Assembly: GCA_964581895.1 (NCBI GenBank)
Contig: CAZOPR010000005.1
Span: 1 to 64,000 of the forward strand
Reading direction: 5' to 3'
DNA length: 64,000 nucleotides
From: Exilispira sp964581895
GTDB taxonomy: Bacteria > Spirochaetota > JAAYUW01
The notes under the pieces were generated by a model. The model did no database searches. It had not been told where the DNA came from and was given only the letters and a program-made list of their open reading frames with translations. Below are positions 27,778 through 36,479 of the stretch, one piece after another. Position 1 is the stretch's first letter; the number at the start of each line of letters is the position of its first letter. The position numbers and the translations under genes are program-made.

Positions 27778-29265
27778 AAGTTTATTTAATGTATAAAGAT
27801 AGGGATTTCAATAGAGATGTTCATCTTCCCAAAAACACTGAGACAATAATAAAAGATCTTGGGCTTGATGTTATACTTGAAGCAATGGCGAAAGAAGATA
27901 ATCTTATATATGATATTTCAAAGATAGCAATTTTTACGAATTTAACAGATGTTGAAGAGATTTTTTACAGACAGGAAATTATTAAAGATTGCATTAATAA
28001 TCCTTCTGTTATCCGTGAAATTTACAATATCGCAATCGAAGCAATAATAAGAAAAAGAAAATGGTCTTTCTTCAACATCTCTTCTATGTCAATAAATTCA
28101 ATAATGTTTAGTTCAGTTCTTATACTCCAATCATTGTTAGAGTTGTTAACAAAACTTCGCGAGATAGCTGATGAAAATATAAATAAATTTAAATCAGAAG
28201 GTTTTAAGAGATTTTTCAAGATGATACAGGATGAGCTTGGTGAAGACTACCTTTTAATGATTTCAAAAACACTTAAAGATTTGAAATTTGAACAAGGGAT
28301 GCTTATAAGTGCACAACTGGGAAATTATAACCAAGGAGTGAAATATTTTTTGTGTAAACCTTTTGAGGGGTTAAAAAATCAATTAAAATGGCAGTTTGCA
28401 GGTAAAATTTGCATTCATCCAAGGGATGAAAGTGGTGGTATAGATCTTACAAGAAGACAGGAAAGAGCGACAAACCTTGCTACAAATGCTCTGGCACAAT
28501 CTGCTGACCATGTTACAAACTTTTTTGCAAAACTTAGAGATGAAATCGCATTTTATGTTGGTTGTATAAATCTATATGAAAAACTACAGGAACTGGGCTT
28601 AAAAGTTACATTTCCAGTTCCATATAGTTGCACTGAAAGGAAACATTCATTTGAGGAACTTTACGATATAAGTCTTGCTTTGCTTAAAAAAGGAAAAGTT
28701 GTTAGCAATACTCTTAATCTTGATGGAGAGCAGATTATCTTTATAACAGGGGCAAACCAGGGTGAAAATCTACATTTGTAAGGAACATTGGACAGACGCA
28801 ACTTATGATGCAATCTGGTATGTTTGTTGGTGCAAAATCATTTAGTGCAAATGTTGCAAAAGCAATATTTACTCACTTTATTAAAGAGGAAGATAAAAAA
28901 TTAGAAAGTGGCAAGCTTGATGAAGAACTTTTAAGACTTAGTGAAATCTCAAACCATATAAAAGCAGATTCTATGATTCTTTTTAATGAGTGATTATCTT
29001 CTACAAATGAGCGTGAAGGTTCTGAAATAGCCAGGCAGATAATAAAAGCTTTTTGTGAAAAAATATAAAAATATTTTTCGTAACTCATTTTTTTGATCTT
29101 GCATATAGTTTTTACAGGAATAATAGTTATAAAATTTGCTTCTTATCTCCCGAAAGAACAGAGGGTGGTGAAAGGACTTTTCGAATCTTAAAAAGCGATC
29201 CTCTTGACACAAGTTATGGTTTGGATCTTTATGAGAAAATTTTTGAAAGGGGAGATAAAGCATAA
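27774..29265 (+). pseudogene. Second MutS-family ATPase, multiply disrupted
   Basis: A paralogue of the preceding gene. Three lesions are visible. One G is missing in the Walker A codons near 28764, so TGANQGG-KSTF is broken after GANQG. A TGA at 28991-28993 stands where relatives have Ser in LFNES..STNEREGSE. One A is missing in the A-run 29058-29063, before KIFFVTHFFDLAYSFYR. Restoring the two bases gives 1494 nt, an exact 498-codon frame ending at TAA 29265, and all conserved ATPase motifs reappear (STNEREGSEIARQI, FVTHFFDLA). The pattern is that of a decayed gene. Sequencing error is possible but would need three independent errors in 300 bases. Confidence 0.85.
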
Positions 29266-29351
29266 ATTGAGTTCTAAAAAGACTATTTCAAATTAAAAAA
29301 CATATTTACTTTTTATTATTTTCTATTTTGATAAAATTGTAAGGAGGGGAT

Positions 29352-29798
29352 ATGGAAGAAAAAGTTAAAATAGGCATTATTATTTGTGATAGATATAAAA
29401 GTTGTGCAGGTGGTAAGTGTTTTAGGTCTCTTAGCGAGAGAGCTGGTGCATTCAGCATTTACCAGGGGAAGATAGTTGAAGTTGTTGGATATACTTCATG
29501 TGGAGGTTGCCCTGGTGGAAATATCGAATATAGCCCTGAGGAAATGAAAAAAAATGGTGCCACTATAATTCACTTAGCAACAGGATTTGTTGTTGGTTAT
29601 CCTCCTTGCCCATATATACAATATTTCAAAAAATTTATAGAAGAAAAGTATCAGATGAAAGTTGTCATTGGAACTCACCCAATCCCTCAAAAATACTACC
29701 TTATCCATCAAAAACTTGGAACATGGGATACTCCACAATGGCGACAAATGATTGAACCAACATTGGCAGATGAAAAGATAAGACTTACATATGATTAA
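29352..29798 (+). CDS. CGGC-domain putative metal-binding protein
   Basis: A 148-residue protein with a Cys pattern that looks metal binding: IICDRYKSCAGGKCFRSL near the N-terminus, YTSCGGCPGGNIE (the CGGC signature) near 50-62 and GYPPCPYI near 86-93. Proteins of this CGGC family are small, mostly anaerobe-encoded, and functionally uncharacterised. The IHLATGFVVGYPPCPY and VVIGTHPIP segments are typical. AAGGAGGGG lies directly upstream of the ATG. The 29799-29919 spacer after it is made of loose repeats of TTTGATTAAACT. The neighbouring DUF5320 protein on the other strand is of a kind also common in anaerobes, but no link is proven. Confidence 0.82.
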   Translation: MEEKVKIGIIICDRYKSCAGGKCFRSLSERAGAFSIYQGKIVEVVGYTSCGGCPGGNIEYSPEEMKKNGATIIHLATGFVVGYPPCPYIQYFKKFIEEKYQMKVVIGTHPIPQKYYLIHQKLGTWDTPQWRQMIEPTLADEKIRLTYD

Positions 29799-29919
29799 TT
29801 GCCCATTGATTAAACTACCTAATTTGATTAAGCTGTTTAACTTGATTAAACTAATTAAATAAATTAAACTATTTAATTTGACTATACCACTTAAATTGAT
29901 CAATTTAATTAAAATAATT

Positions 29920-30258
29920 TTAATTAGTTTCAATTCGTTTCTGGATATTATCGAGTTGCTCTTTCAATATCTTCGATTGAGAGCGAAGCATTTCAAGTTC
30001 ATCGCTTTCAGAATAATTTGGAGCTGGATATTGATAAGGAAGATTTACATAAGGTGGATAGTTTACCAAAGCTCTTCTAAAACCAAAGCCTGCGCCATAT
30101 CCCCTACCAAATCCTCTTGTGAAACCTCTACCAAAGCCCCTACCATATCCAGCACCGCCTCTTACATAACCTGGAGCATTAAATCCAGCACAATAACCAA
30201 AACCTCTACCAGTCATAGGTCCCATTCCCCATGGTCCCGTTCTGTCTCCTGATGGCGT
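29920..30258 (-). CDS. DUF5320-type Gly/Arg-rich protein with apparent ACG start
   Basis: A small protein with the DUF5320 layout: an N-terminal DRTGPWGMGPMTGRG and YCAGF motif, a Gly-Arg-Phe-rich middle (GYGRGFGRGFTRGFGRGY), and a C-terminal coiled coil (ESDELEMLRSQSKILKEQL). Family members normally begin Met-Pro-x-G-D-R-T-G-P. Here that position reads ACG-CCA-TCA-GGA-GAC-AGA, with AAGGAGG (30269-30263) four bases before the ACG at 30258. The first in-frame ATG (30225) lacks a ribosome site and would remove DRTGPWG. I therefore annotate from ACG: 112 residues, or 101 from the ATG. Function unknown; such genes often occur near dinitrogenase iron-molybdenum cofactor-like genes in anaerobes. 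Confidence 0.7.
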   Translation of the reverse strand, partial: TPSGDRTGPWGMGPMTGRGFGYCAGFNAPGYVRGGAGYGRGFGRGFTRGFGRGYGAGFGFRRALVNYPPYVNLPYQYPAPNYSESDELEMLRSQSKILKEQLDNIQKRIETN

Positions 30259-30366
30259 AAAGCCTCCTTATATATTATTTTTTCCTTGTCGGTAAACTTA
30301 AATTGTCTAAAACCAAATTAAAATAAAATTGAAATAATAAAATCATACAAATTTTAATAAATTGCA

Positions 30367-30388
30367 AAAGTTAGTCTTGACTAACTTT
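30367..30388. promoter_or_regulatory. 22-bp near-perfect palindrome 5' of the DUF5320 gene
   Basis: Arms AAAGTTAGTC (30367-30376) and GACTAACTTT (30379-30388) are exact complements with two bases between. It lies 109 bases upstream of the DUF5320 start on that gene's strand, and there is no T-run to make it a terminator. It looks like an operator for a dimeric regulator. The rest of 30259-30634 is AT-rich and shows no coding frame. Confidence 0.55.
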
Positions 30389-30634
30389 CTGAATTAAATA
30401 TATAAAAAGATAATGAAAAAGTCAAATTTAAAAGTAAAATTTTGATTTTATTATGTTAAGATTTTTGGTGGAAAATTAGAGGAAATTTACTTTTCGATTT
30501 GTTTTTATAAATGGGACTCCTGAAAAAAGAAAAATTTAAAATTTCAAATATTATATTTTTTTTATTCATAGTAATTAAAAAAAGAGATTTTAAAAAATTA
30601 TTGCAAAAACTAATTGAATTTTTCCGTTTAATGG

Positions 30635-32208
30635 CTTTCAATTCCTCTTAGGTAGGCTTTAAACCAATTTTTGGGATTTTATAAATTCGAAATTTAAAGT
30701 CGTTTCAATTCCTTATAGGTAGGCTAAAAACAAAAAGTTAAAAAAGTAGAAAAAACTACTGGATAACTGTTTCAATTCCTTATAGGTAGGCTAAAAACGA
30801 TTTGTATGCTATTTTATTAGATGAGTCTAATTTTTGTTTCAATTCCTTATAGGTAGGCTAAAAACAGTAGCTTTAGACTTGTCGGCAGCATTAGGGATAG
30901 ACTGTTTCAATTCCTTATAGGTAGGCTAAAAACCCATCAAGATAGGGGGAATAGTAGGAGTCCAAAGTCCGTTTCAATTCCTTATAGGTAGGCTAAAAAC
31001 GATTTGTATGCTATTTTATTAGATGAGTCTAATTTTTGTTTCAATTCCTTATAGGTAGGCTAAAAACCCTGTCCTGAAAGCTTGCCTCTCAGAAACAGAG
31101 AGGGTTTCAATTCCTTATAGGTAGGCTAAAAACTTTTTTCTATATCTTCTGTAGTTTTTTCATTTGGTAAGTTTCAATTCCTTATAGGTAGGCTAAAAAC
31201 TTCTAACAAGTCTGCTATATTTTGTATTTGCAATTCAGTTTCAATTCCTTATAGGTAGGCTAAAAACTTTCTAATATTTGAGCAGTGTCCATTGCTTCTA
31301 AATGTTTCAATTCCTTATAGGTAGGCTAAAAACGCAATACAGAAATTAAAAGACTTGTTAGAAAACAAAAGTTTCAATTCCTTATAGGTAGGCTAAAAAC
31401 TATGTTATCACTCAGGACAATATATTAGATGTAGACTGTTTCAATTCCTTATAGGTAGGCTAAAAACTATATCCTTTTTCAAATCCAAAAATTTTTTATT
31501 AAGAGTTTCAATTCCTTATAGGTAGGCTAAAAACTTCAAAGCGAAGAATTACTAAAAGAAGCCGAATGGGAGTTTCAATTCCTTATAGGTAGGCTAAAAA
31601 CTCACTAGTAAAATCACGATATGATATATTTAACGCAGTTTCAATTCCTTATAGGTAGGCTAAAAACTAAAATACGAATGTCATTTTATCCTTTTCTATT
31701 TTACGTTTCAATTCCTTATAGGTAGGCTAAAAACGTTATTTCGACCTGATATACATCATCAGGTTTTGTATTGTTTCAATTCCTTATAGGTAGGCTAAAA
31801 ACAATTATAAGAGAAAGTTTTATGTATGGTGCATTATCAAAGTTTCAATTCCTTATAGGTAGGCTAAAAACTTTAATGAATAACATTGAAAACTTTTTAG
31901 ACGATATGGGTTTCAATTCCTTATAGGTAGGCTAAAAACGCTCGCTACCTTCAAGGCAACTATTTCATTTATTTCAGTTTCAATTCCTTATAGGTAGGCT
32001 AAAAACCTTTGTTATTTGCTATTAAAATATCGCTCGCTACCTTGTTTCAATTCCTTATAGGTAGGCTAAAAACTTTCCTTATCCCTTCTTACTTCCTTAC
32101 CTTTGCTTATAGTTTCAATTCCTTATAGGTAGGCTAAAAACTTAATTCAAAGCTAAAAGAAACAGGAACAGAAACAAGGTTTCAATTCCTTATAGGTAGG
32201 CTAAAAAC
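30635..32208 (-). CRISPR. CRISPR array, 23 spacers, type I-B
   Basis: Twenty-three identical 30-bp repeats (plus-strand form begins GTTTCAATTCCTTATAGG and ends GGCTAAAAAC) plus one degenerate terminal copy at 30635-30664 with five changes. Spacers are 36-39 bp. Read on the minus strand the repeat ends in ATTGAAAC, the usual 8-base crRNA 5' handle of type I-B, so transcription runs right to left. This agrees with the decayed repeat at the left end and with cas genes on the same strand at the right. The repeat contains the small dyad CCT-TAT-AGG. Two spacers are identical (30799-30835 and 31001-31037). Two neighbours near the leader (31940-31976 and 32007-32043) share a 12-base end. Confidence 0.97.
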
Positions 32209-32352
32209 CCATTTCATACTATATTTTACTTATAATCTTAAAAAAATAATGATCTAAAGTTTTTTAATTCATTATTAGATTAACAGCATAAATATCACTT
32301 TTAACATTTCGTCGATCATACATTATTTTTACATAATTGTACATCGACTAAA
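32209..32352 (-). promoter_or_regulatory. CRISPR leader
   Basis: A 144-base AT-rich region between cas2 and the newest repeat (32179-32208), upstream of the array in the direction of transcription. It should hold the array promoter and the spacer-integration signals. A partial inverted repeat (GTCGAT 32311-32316 with ATCGAC 32343-32348) lies next to the cas2 stop. I could not pick a single convincing -35/-10 pair. Confidence 0.75.
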
Positions 32353-32616
32353 TCAAAAAAAATTCGAAATAGTGTTTTTAGATATTCCTATAATTTCTCT
32401 ATCAGAATATCTTTCATTTTGCAATGAATATATTATCACAGAATCTTCGTCCAGTTTTAATTTTTTCTTTAGTTCTGATTTTAATTTTTCATACTGAGCC
32501 TTTGAAAGTTCTCCTTCAAAAACAGAGTTTTGAATCCATGTAAGATATTTTCTACATGTTTTAAGAGCCTTGGAAACTCTTTTTTCTTTTACATCATACA
32601 TTAATATAAAAAACAT
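32353..32616 (-). CDS. cas2: CRISPR adaptation endonuclease Cas2
   Basis: With Cas1 it forms the complex that inserts new spacers. The 87 residues begin MFFILMYDVKEKRVSKALK, the ferredoxin-like first strand with the conserved Asp, and go on WIQNSVFEGELS, then YSLQNERYSDREIIG. The start is ATG 32616, just after the cas1 stop (TAA 32620-32618), where AGGATGG serves as ribosome site. A longer frame into cas1 (from 32655) is not needed and would add residues not seen in Cas2. It is the last cas gene before the leader. Confidence 0.95.
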   Translation of the reverse strand: MFFILMYDVKEKRVSKALKTCRKYLTWIQNSVFEGELSKAQYEKLKSELKKKLKLDEDSVIIYSLQNERYSDREIIGISKNTISNFF

Positions 32617-32617
32617 A

Positions 32618-33610
32618 TTACCATCCTGAAATAAAAGGTTTGTAATCTTCGTCATCCATAAGAAATTTCTCTATCTTATATAATTCCAATCTAATTAACC
32701 TTAAATATGAAACATTTCTTTTTAATCCCCTATGCCTAATTGTTGTTTTAAGCCTTTCAGTGTATTCATTTATAAATACTTCAATACCTTTTTTATTTAA
32801 AACTATTCCTTCAAGGTTTTTTTCGAAATCTTCAGCCTTAATCATATTTTTATTTATTAGAGAAAAAATGGTTCTATCTACAATAATAGGCTTAAATATT
32901 TCAGCAATATCTAGATTTAAAGAAAATTTTCTAAAATTTGTGGTATGCAAAATTCCTATTCTTGGATCAAGATGTGTTTTATAAATTTCAGATAAACATG
33001 TAGTATATAATAGTGAATTGCCAAAACTTATTAAAGTATTGATCCTGTTTTTAGGTGGTTGTTTTGTTCTTTTGTCAAAAGTAAAATTTTCATCAGATAT
33101 TATTAAATCAAAAGCATTATAATATTTCTCTCTTATATTACCCTCTATTGCCATAATATTTTCTATATTTTCTTGATTATCTAAATCTTTTTCAAGTTTA
33201 TTTATTTCATTAATATAATCTTCAAGTTTTTTAAGCCTATTATTGTAATATATTAATACTTTTTTTATATTTTCAACTGCTCCATAAATTATCTTTTTTG
33301 ATAAATTAACCCTTTTTTCTTTATCGTTATAAAGTTCTACTTGTTTAAGAATCATAAATCCAGAATTAAGATATTCTCTAGGATAATAAGAACCTATATA
33401 ATAACCATAATGATTATAAAAATGCAAAATTATTTGTGATGTAGTTATAAATTCTAGAAATCTTTTATTTAAAATTACTTCTCCAAAAACATAAATTTCA
33501 GAGATATTTTCTATTGGAATATAATTTTTTTTACCTTCTTTTTCAAAATATAATGTATTTGCTTTTCTCTTAAATTCTCCATCAGAAAATACATAAATTG
33601 CTCTTTTCAT
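32618..33610 (-). CDS. cas1: CRISPR adaptation integrase Cas1
   Basis: The metal-dependent integrase of spacer acquisition. The 330 residues match type I-B Cas1: an N-terminal beta domain starting MKRAIYVFSDGEF, then the helical catalytic domain. Candidate metal ligands are Glu156 in AIEGNIREKYY, His222 in GILHTTNFRKF and Asp234/Glu237 in LNLDIAEIFKP. AGGAT precedes the ATG. It follows cas4 after 30 bases and ends two bases before the cas2 ATG. Length and motifs are complete. Confidence 0.96.
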   Translation of the reverse strand: MKRAIYVFSDGEFKRKANTLYFEKEGKKNYIPIENISEIYVFGEVILNKRFLEFITTSQIILHFYNHYGYYIGSYYPREYLNSGFMILKQVELYNDKEKRVNLSKKIIYGAVENIKKVLIYYNNRLKKLEDYINEINKLEKDLDNQENIENIMAIEGNIREKYYNAFDLIISDENFTFDKRTKQPPKNRINTLISFGNSLLYTTCLSEIYKTHLDPRIGILHTTNFRKFSLNLDIAEIFKPIIVDRTIFSLINKNMIKAEDFEKNLEGIVLNKKGIEVFINEYTERLKTTIRHRGLKRNVSYLRLIRLELYKIEKFLMDDEDYKPFISGW

Positions 33611-33640
33611 ATTTTGAATATCCTATTAGTGATATTTTGT

Positions 33641-34141
33641 TCAAGCGAAGCAAAGTTCCTTATATCCGCATTTAGAACAATAATTTAGTTTAGTTAATTT
33701 AGGTGGATTTTTCTGTTGTATTAATTTTTCAATATTTGCAATATCTTCTAAAATTCTTTTTTCATCACTTTCTTTTAATTCAATCATAATTTTTAATTTC
33801 TCATTAGGAAATAAAAGTTCTCCTTTGAGATTTAAACCTTTTTGTTTTAAAATATATAAATAATAAAGTAACTGCATTTTTGCACTTTCTTTATATTTTG
33901 AACTTTTCTTTACTTCACCAACCACAATTTCTTGATTTTCTTTTCTAATAATATCTATAACAATATTTTCAATTCGAATTTCTTTTTTTTCTCTTACATA
34001 AGTTTCTTCTTTAATTAGTCTCCCGATAGAAATATTGTTGTCGTCTTGTTCAGGGACAATATGCCTTGCCATAAACCACACCTCACGATGGCAAATATAA
34101 TAATACCAAATGAGTGTTGCAGTTATTTTAAAATCTAACAT
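33641..34141 (-). CDS. cas4: CRISPR adaptation exonuclease Cas4
   Basis: A RecB-like nuclease with an iron-sulfur cluster that trims prespacers and selects those with a correct PAM. The 166 residues hold the four cluster cysteines: one in YYICHREVWF near 16-20 and three in YCSKCGYKELCF at the end. Nuclease residues are in IVVGEVKKSS (Glu...Lys) and QLLYYLYILK. The start MLDFKITATLIWYYY matches the usual N-terminus of I-B Cas4. It begins six bases after the cas3 stop, with no strong ribosome site, so translational coupling is likely. Confidence 0.94.
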   Translation of the reverse strand: MLDFKITATLIWYYYICHREVWFMARHIVPEQDDNNISIGRLIKEETYVREKKEIRIENIVIDIIRKENQEIVVGEVKKSSKYKESAKMQLLYYLYILKQKGLNLKGELLFPNEKLKIMIELKESDEKRILEDIANIEKLIQQKNPPKLTKLNYCSKCGYKELCFA

Positions 34142-34147
34142 AATAAT

Positions 34148-36469
34148 TTAATAAAATTGATTAAATTTATTATAAAAACCTATTTCACTATCATAAAAAA
34201 TATCTACTTTATCGTTTGAAAGAATAAAAAAATTGCCAATATTTTCAAAATTTGATAAAATTTCTAAGTTATTATTATTAATATTAATAGATAATATATA
34301 TTCGTAAAAGCTACTTTTTATTTTAAAAAACTCATTTTTTCTCTCAAAATTAGAAAAATTTCTAATAATTTTATAATAATTATCAAGCAAATTTTTTGAT
34401 TTATCATCTTTTACTACAAAAACAAGTGCTGATGGAAAATCTTCTATTAGTTTAAATTCTTCTTGTATATCTTTAAACTTCATATCTTCTATATGTTTTT
34501 TAAGATTCATATAAGAATCATCACTAATTCTTTTTTGTATTAAATTATAATAATTATTTAATTGATTAAGTATATCTTTTTCTTCTATTTTTTCTTTATT
34601 TGATAACAACTCTTTTGTTGGATAAATTGATAAATCATCGTAAATATATGAATAAAAACATCTGTTATTAATATCTTTTAAGTTAAATAAATATATTATT
34701 CCTTTTTCTCTATTATTTCTATTGCACCTACCAGATGTTTGAACTATTGAATCTAACTGTGAAAAATCCCTATATATAATATCAAAATCCAAATCGACTC
34801 CAGCTTCAATTAATTGAGTTGAAACTAAGATAGTTCTACCTTGCTTTTTTGAATTTAATTTTTCTTTAATTTCATTTATTATATTTTTTCTATCTTTAGG
34901 AATTATATTAGTAGAAAGATAAAAAATTTGATCATCACCATTTTTTATTTCTTTTATTTTTTGATAAAAAATAATACTCTCTTTAATAGTATTTAAAACA
35001 AATAAAAAATTTTTATCCTTTTTGGTAGCCATTTCTTTTTCTATATGAGAAAAAATTGTTTCCTGATCAATAGAATTTAATCCATTGATTATATTAATTT
35101 CATATCTATTTATTAACTTCATTAGAGATTTATCCAGGTTATTAAAGCTAATTTCAATATAATTTGATTTTTCACTTTCTGTAAATATTAAAGGCATAGT
35201 AGCAGTCATATATATTATTTTACAATTCATTTTATTTGTTAAGAATATAAGAACATCTCTTATTATTTTCCAATATTTTATTGGAATAGTCTGTATTTCA
35301 TCAAGAATAACTACACTTCCAGTAAAATTATGAAATTTTCTATTTATTTTATTATCACCTGAAAAAATAGTATAAAATATTTGCCAAAAAGTAGTAAGAA
35401 TTATAGGTTTATTCCAATTTTCAATCAAAAACTGTCCTCTTAAACCTTCAATAACTTCATCTCCGTTATTTATTTTTGGTTCAACAAGATGGTGATGCTT
35501 TATAAAATAATCTTTTGACTTAAAGTTATTTATTTCAAAGATTTCATTTATTATAAATTCATTTTGGTCAATTATAGACATAAAGGGCACAGCATAAATA
35601 ATTTTATTCAGAGTTTTATCTTTATTGAGTAATTCTAAGGATATTTGTAAACCAGTTAATGTTTTGCCAAAACCAGTTGGCATATTTATAAAAATAATAT
35701 CAGGAATTTTTTGACATTCCTTTACTTTTTCGATTGCTTTTTCAAAAAATTTGTTCCTAAGAATATTTAATATATCTTTTGAATTAGTATTTTTTAATTT
35801 ATATTTTTTATAATTATAAATAAATTTATTTGAATTTTTAGGCAAATTTGGAGTATCAAAGTTCTTCCCAAATATAGCATCATTCTTATCACTAAAAACA
35901 AGAATAGAAAATATATATTTGTGAAGAAAAAAATAATCGAAAGATTTTTTTGTTTCTTGTTCTAGTATCCATAGATTTTCTAAAAAATTAAATAAATCTT
36001 CCCAATTATATTTAGTTAAGTTTATTTCTTCTAAATCTTTAAAATTAATTGAAAAATATTGTTTTTTTAAAATCTCTACTTTTTTCCTATCAATAAAAAA
36101 GATATCATCCCAATTTTCAAGATCTCCATGATGCTTTAATATACTTGAAAAACTTATTAAAGTGAGAATATTATTTTCAGTTTCCATGTTAATCTTATAA
36201 GAAGCATACAAAGCTGAAAGTAATGCATGATTTTTCAGTTCATTTATTTCAATAATTTCTTCATTGCATGTTTTTAAGAATAAATATTTTTGAAAATAAG
36301 TAGTTGCTTTGGCAAAATCATGTAATAAAAGAGTATTCCTTAATGTTATTTCGATTAATTTATCGTCAAATCCAAAATTAAGCTTCTCCAGAGAATAAAA
36401 ATGCATTCCAATTTCGCAAACGTTTTTTAAATGGTCAACTAATTTTTTATCTGGATGCGAATATAGCAT
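34148..36469 (-). CDS. cas3: CRISPR effector nuclease-helicase Cas3
   Basis: Recruited by Cascade to degrade target DNA. The 773-residue protein has an N-terminal HD nuclease domain (VDHL at 11-14, LLLHDFAKA at 47-55, ILKHHGDLENW near 110-120) fused to a superfamily 2 helicase: Walker A NMPTGFGKTLTG, the DEIQ box in VVILDEIQTIP, TATMP, and motif VI DSIVQTSGRCNRNNR preceded by STQLIEAGVDLD. All catalytic motifs are intact. It lies between cas5 (ten bases before) and cas4, the usual I-B order. AGGG lies seven bases before the ATG. Confidence 0.96.
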   Translation of the reverse strand: MLYSHPDKKLVDHLKNVCEIGMHFYSLEKLNFGFDDKLIEITLRNTLLLHDFAKATTYFQKYLFLKTCNEEIIEINELKNHALLSALYASYKINMETENNILTLISFSSILKHHGDLENWDDIFFIDRKKVEILKKQYFSINFKDLEEINLTKYNWEDLFNFLENLWILEQETKKSFDYFFLHKYIFSILVFSDKNDAIFGKNFDTPNLPKNSNKFIYNYKKYKLKNTNSKDILNILRNKFFEKAIEKVKECQKIPDIIFINMPTGFGKTLTGLQISLELLNKDKTLNKIIYAVPFMSIIDQNEFIINEIFEINNFKSKDYFIKHHHLVEPKINNGDEVIEGLRGQFLIENWNKPIILTTFWQIFYTIFSGDNKINRKFHNFTGSVVILDEIQTIPIKYWKIIRDVLIFLTNKMNCKIIYMTATMPLIFTESEKSNYIEISFNNLDKSLMKLINRYEINIINGLNSIDQETIFSHIEKEMATKKDKNFLFVLNTIKESIIFYQKIKEIKNGDDQIFYLSTNIIPKDRKNIINEIKEKLNSKKQGRTILVSTQLIEAGVDLDFDIIYRDFSQLDSIVQTSGRCNRNNREKGIIYLFNLKDINNRCFYSYIYDDLSIYPTKELLSNKEKIEEKDILNQLNNYYNLIQKRISDDSYMNLKKHIEDMKFKDIQEEFKLIEDFPSALVFVVKDDKSKNLLDNYYKIIRNFSNFERKNEFFKIKSSFYEYILSININNNNLEILSNFENIGNFFILSNDKVDIFYDSEIGFYNKFNQFY

Positions 36470-36479
36470 TTTTTACCCT

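Noticed and set aside
29878..30252. Plus-strand 124-codon frame opposite the DUF5320 gene
   Set aside because: It is antisense to a recognised family, rich in Ser/Thr/Lys from reversed Gly/Arg codons, and has no ribosome site.
32311..32348. Inverted repeat GTCGAT...ATCGAC in the CRISPR leader as a terminator or integration-host site
   Set aside because: Only six pairs with a long mismatched centre and no T-run; too weak for a separate call.
32353..32655. Longer Cas2 start at 32655
   Set aside because: It adds 13 residues out of frame with Cas1 that are not part of Cas2; ATG 32616 sits right after the Cas1 stop with a ribosome site.
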